A stretch of DNA of 32,602 bases from JANWHF01 sp036276235. GTDB taxonomy: Bacteria > Planctomycetota > Phycisphaerae > Tepidisphaerales > Tepidisphaeraceae. The notes under the pieces are model-generated. The model was not told where the DNA came from. It did no database searches and saw nothing but the letters and a program-made list of their open reading frames with translations. Position numbers and translations under genes: made by a program. Below, piece by piece: positions 29,940-32,602 of this stretch. How positions within the stretch are numbered: the stretch's first letter is position 1; each line of letters begins with the position of its first letter. The stretch lies in the NCBI GenBank assembly GCA_036276235.1, contig DATBDZ010000219.1, positions 1 to 32,602 on the forward strand. The letters run 5' to 3'.

Positions 29940-31015
29940 CGCTTGATTCGTGCGCTCCCGCCCTTGAACACATGCGTCAATTCCTCCAGATCCATCTGGC
30001 TGGTATCGCCGCGCGTTGTCTGCAGGAGCGCGCCGTGGGCAGCGCCCAGATCGACGCATTCCTGTGGGGTTTTGCCGTTCAAGAACCCGTAGGCGAAGCC
30101 ACTGGAGAAGCCGTCGCCGCCGCCTACTCGGTCTTCTATTTCCAGGTCGTTGAAGCGGCGGGATTCGTAGAATTGGCCTTCGTGCCAGAGGATGGCTGAC
30201 CAGTTGTTGACCAGGCCGCTCTTGACTTCGCGGAGCGTGGTGCCGACGACTTTGACATTGGGATAAGTCTTGACGACTTTCTCGACCATCTTTTTGTAGG
30301 CGCTGGTGTCGAGGGCGGAGAGATTTTCATCGACGCCTTCCACTTCGAAGCCGAGCACCTTTTGGAAATCCTCTTCGTTGCCGATGAGGCAATCGATGTT
30401 GGGCACAAGCTCCTTGGTGACCTGCTGCGCCTTCTGGCTGCTCCAGAGTTTGGAGCGGAAATTCAGATCGTAGCTGACGATCGTCCCCGCCTCGCGGGCA
30501 GCAACGAGGGCTTCCTTCACCACGGCGGCGGTGCCGTCGGAGAGGGCGGAGAAGATGCCGCCGGTGTGCAGCCAGCGGACGCCTTGCTGGCCGAAGACTT
30601 TCTTGAAGTCGATCGTCCCGGGCTTCATGTTGGAGGCGGCGGAGTGTCCGCGATCATACATCGTGACGCTCGCGCGAACGCCGGTGCCGACTTCGGTGAA
30701 GTTCAAGCCGATGCGATCGGCGCGGCCGACGCCGTCGTATTTGGCCATCACGGTGTTGCTGATGTCCATCCCGACCGATCGCGCGTGATTCACAACGATC
30801 TTTCCGACCGGGTTGTCCACGAGTCGGCTGAGGAAGCCAGTGCGCAAGCCAAGCCGCGCCAGCGCGTAGGCGACGTTGTACTCGCCGCCGCCGACCCACA
30901 CTTCCAGGGCGTTGGCAAATTCAATGCGCCCATGCCCCGGCGGGGAGAGGCGAATCATGCATTCGCCCAGGCTCATCAGATCAAATCGACAATCCACCGC
31001 CGCGCGGATTTTCAT
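29936..31015 (-). CDS. PfkB-family sugar kinase (2-keto-3-deoxygluconate kinase-like)
   Basis: The 359-residue product is a ribokinase/PfkB-fold kinase that phosphorylates a sugar or sugar acid in the cytoplasm. It has DLMSLGECMIRLSPPGHGRI at the N-terminus, GGGEYNVAYALARLG (substrate-binding Gly-Gly-Asn-type motif), VSYDLNFRSKLW, and near the end IEDRVGGGDGFSSGFAYGFL, the ATP-binding and anion-hole motif with the catalytic Asp (DTxGAGD here DRVGGGD). The sequence of YDLNFR and the overall length resemble KDG kinases. GTG at 31018 directly precedes ATG at 31015, and GAGG lies 11 nt upstream. The glycosylase gene follows with an ATGA overlap. A perfect 19-nt inverted repeat begins 28 nt upstream. 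Confidence 0.88.
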   Translation of the reverse strand: MKIRAAVDCRFDLMSLGECMIRLSPPGHGRIEFANALEVWVGGGEYNVAYALARLGLRTGFLSRLVDNPVGKIVVNHARSVGMDISNTVMAKYDGVGRADRIGLNFTEVGTGVRASVTMYDRGHSAASNMKPGTIDFKKVFGQQGVRWLHTGGIFSALSDGTAAVVKEALVAAREAGTIVSYDLNFRSKLWSSQKAQQVTKELVPNIDCLIGNEEDFQKVLGFEVEGVDENLSALDTSAYKKMVEKVVKTYPNVKVVGTTLREVKSGLVNNWSAILWHEGQFYESRRFNDLEIEDRVGGGDGFSSGFAYGFLNGKTPQECVDLGAAHGALLQTTRGDTSQMDLEELTHVFKGGSARIKR

Positions 31016-31042
31016 CACGAGAGCACCTCGTTGGTTTAATCA

Positions 31043-31112
31043 AGAGCTTCCAAAAACACCCGTAGCCCGTGGCGGTTTTCAGGCGTCACGGCAGGGTGTT
31101 TTTGGAAGCTCT
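31043..31112. repeat. Perfect 19-nt inverted repeat upstream of the PfkB gene
   Basis: AGAGCTTCCAAAAACACCC (31043-31061) and its exact complement (31094-31112) flank a 32-nt centre that contains CCCGTGGCG and CGTCACGG, which can pair in part. It could be a palindromic repeat, a transcript hairpin or an operator region. The remainder of 31019-31209 has no gene I can support. Confidence 0.75.
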
Positions 31113-31209
31113 AATGTAAGAAGTTGCGGAATTCCGCCAACAATCGTATCGGCGCGGGATGCTACGCGGGAGGGGGCGGCGCTGCAAGATGGCGTAACGC
31201 GTTCGCTCA

Positions 31210-31554
31210 TCAAGGATGAAAAATCGACCTCAGAAGTGCGCCAAGAAACAGCGGAATCGACGCCACAAGTGCAAGGGAATTGATCGCGATCCCGATTATC
31301 GCAAGGATGTGCTTCGTCCCCAGCCAATGCCCTTGCCTTCCCACGATGATCGACCCAGCGGGCACCGCAGTAATGATAACCAGGGTCGGCAAAGACAGTT
31401 CAACATTCCGTATCCAAAACACCGCGGCGAAGAAGCACGAGAGCAATCCCATTGCACAGGTCGCGATCACCAACGCCGCCGAATCATCATCCGCCGATTT
31501 CGACGGCGACGTGTTCGGCGGGTTAGCGTAATCGAGCGCCCGTGGTCGTTTCAC
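31210..31554 (-). CDS. Small membrane protein with three predicted helices
   Basis: I do not recognise the family with certainty. The 114-residue product has a hydrophilic N-terminus (RPRALDYANPPNTSPSKSAD), then three hydrophobic helices: ALVIATCAMGLLSCFFAAVF, LPTLVIITAVPAGSIIVGRQ, and ILAIIGIAINSLALVASIPL. The pattern is similar to DUF4190-like or small inner-membrane proteins, whose role is unknown. The start is GTG at 31554 with GGAGG about 7 nt upstream. It lies 82 nt downstream of the DUF1080 gene on the same strand. No catalytic residues are visible. Confidence 0.65.
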   Translation of the reverse strand: MKRPRALDYANPPNTSPSKSADDDSAALVIATCAMGLLSCFFAAVFWIRNVELSLPTLVIITAVPAGSIIVGRQGHWLGTKHILAIIGIAINSLALVASIPLFLGALLRSIFHP

Positions 31555-31636
31555 ATCGCACCTCCGACCTGGAAGGCGGGAGCCTCGCTCGGCGTTGCGA
31601 TCTTCCAGACCGCGCTGCCGGACCCCTGATCACGAG

Positions 31637-32473
31637 CTATTTCGCCTCCGGACCCGCCGGCCCGGGAACGATCGGCTTCACGTCGCGGATCCAGATATTG
31701 CGGAAGCTGATCGGCGGGCTGCCGTCGCCGTGGGCCTGGAGTTTGATTGGGGCGGTGTCGTACGGCTTGTAAACGGGCTTACCGATGTAGAGGGTTTCGC
31801 CCTTCAGCTCGAAATGGTTTTCCACAAGCACGCCGTTGAAAAAGATGGTGACGTAGGCGGGGCTTTCCAGCGTGCCGTCGGCTTTGAATCGCGGGGCAGT
31901 CCAAGCAATATCATAATATTGCCATTCACCCGGCTTGCGGCAGGGGTTGGCCAGCGGAATCGCCTGCTTGTACATGCTGCCCGCCATGCCGTTCACGTAG
32001 GTTTTGTTGTTGTAGTTGTCGAGCACTTGCAGCTCGTACCCCGCGTCGCCGCGGCCGGTGGAGGCGAGGAACACGCCGCTGTTGCCGCGCGCCTGGTCGC
32101 TGCCGGTGATGTTCTCGGGGATCTTATATTCGACGTGGAGCTGGTAATCCTTGAAGCGGCGTTTGGTTTCGATGTTGCCGCCGCTCTTGTTGACCTTCAT
32201 GGTGCCGTCCACGACGTCCCACTTGGCCGGCGTCTGCGTTCCCGCGCCAACCCACTCATCCAGATTCTTTCCGTCAAAGAGGACGATGGCGTCCGAAGGC
32301 GGCGCCTCACTGACCGCCGGCCCCGGCGTCACCACCGGCGGCTCTGGCTTCCAGACTTCCGTATCCTGCGGCCGCGCCCGAGCGGCGGGGCGGTCCTGGG
32401 CATATAGCATTGAAGTCGAAGCAATGACGGCGAGGAATAGAGCGAGTTGCAGAGCCATGCGCGGCGGTTGCAT
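31637..32473 (-). CDS. Secreted DUF1080 (3-keto-disaccharide hydrolase-like) protein
   Basis: This 278-residue protein has a signal peptide (LQLALFLAVIASTSMLYAQ) and a Pro-rich linker, then a concanavalin-like jelly-roll DUF1080 domain: DAIVLFDGKNLDEWVGAGTQ at its start, FKDYQLHVEYKIPE, GNSGVFLASTGRGDAGYELQ, LDNYNNKTYVNGMAGSMYKQ, and ISFRNIWIRDVKPI at its end. The family is highly expanded in Planctomycetota and includes hydrolases of 3-keto-glycosides; whether this protein is an enzyme or a carbohydrate-binding one is not decided by sequence. The ATG at 32473 and another at 32458 are both possible. Confidence 0.9.
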   Translation of the reverse strand: MQPPRMALQLALFLAVIASTSMLYAQDRPAARARPQDTEVWKPEPPVVTPGPAVSEAPPSDAIVLFDGKNLDEWVGAGTQTPAKWDVVDGTMKVNKSGGNIETKRRFKDYQLHVEYKIPENITGSDQARGNSGVFLASTGRGDAGYELQVLDNYNNKTYVNGMAGSMYKQAIPLANPCRKPGEWQYYDIAWTAPRFKADGTLESPAYVTIFFNGVLVENHFELKGETLYIGKPVYKPYDTAPIKLQAHGDGSPPISFRNIWIRDVKPIVPGPAGPEAK

Positions 32474-32533
32474 AAGTGTGCCTTTGGTTTCAGAAGCAAT
32501 TTCGTACGCGAGCAGTTCACTGATCGCTTAGGG

Positions 32534-32602
32534 TCACGATTGGAGTTTCACATCAGCCAGCCAGGAATGAACCTCGTTGAGAGTCCCAAATTCCAGGGAC
32601 AG
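32534..32602 (-). CDS. Possible C-terminal end of a gene cut by the window edge
   Basis: The minus strand is open from the window edge to a TGA at 32534-32536 and reads LSLEFGTLNEVHSWLADVKL then QS. It reads like a natural protein end and lies upstream of the DUF1080 gene in the same direction, but 22 residues are too few to identify a family. Confidence 0.3.
   Translation of the reverse strand: MSLEFGTLNEVHSWLADVKLQS

Overview
This looks like a chromosomal segment of a high-GC member of the Planctomycetota, perhaps a Phycisphaerae/Tepidisphaerales-type bacterium. That placement is an inference from gene content: a Tat-exported sugar isomerase-like protein, a DUF1080 protein, a PEGA/TolB lipoprotein, a double-FHA protein, a DUF3500 protein, and many palindromic repeats between genes and inside ORF ends. 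I saw no rRNA, tRNA, CRISPR array or phage genes.

Layout. 1-3661: a PEGA/beta-propeller lipoprotein and a double-FHA protein. 3667-5744: repeats, a Tat-exported TIM-barrel protein and rpiA (minus strand). 5835-9414: a probable copper-handling group of a Cys-rich secreted peptide, a TolC-type lipoprotein and a Tat-exported multicopper oxidase. 9415-10103: two repeat elements around a possible 38-residue Pro-rich protein. 10104-13216: a B12-dependent acyl-CoA mutase of IcmF type split into two ORFs that overlap by ATGA, with three repeats piled up at the split. 13267-13687: a hicBA toxin-antitoxin pair. 14154-16204: a 1-Cys peroxiredoxin coupled to a persulfide dioxygenase with two rhodanese domains. 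16161-18016: a DUF3500 protein and an EF-hand membrane protein. 18214-20480: a PepSY-like protein with a charged repeat tail, and an amidohydrolase. 20864-23308: a phosphotransferase-fold kinase, a PDZ-like secreted protein whose signal sequence is built from heptamer repeats, and a STAS protein. 23460-26285: a methyltransferase, a MATE transporter and a pterin carbinolamine dehydratase. 26496-27803: a PPP-type phosphatase and a VOC protein. 27964-31015: a minus-strand run of a PfkB sugar kinase, a hypoxanthine-DNA glycosylase-like protein, a DUF559 nuclease and a 2-hydroxyacid dehydrogenase. 31210-32473: a small membrane protein and a DUF1080 protein. The right edge cuts a probable minus-strand gene.

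The most striking layer is the repeats. Family A has five copies of exactly 126 bp (hairpin, inner complementary tail, 42-nt core, inner tail, hairpin). A sixth, 477-bp copy has the same arms, but most of a DUF559 (PD-(D/E)XK-like) nuclease gene replaces the core. Family B has five copies of about 105 bp, shares the GTACT hairpin centre, and in places supplies a ribosome binding site or part of a protein. Family C and some single hairpins have GTAG feet like REP/BIME elements. The working hypothesis is that the 126-bp copies are non-autonomous forms of an element whose full form carries the DUF559 nuclease.
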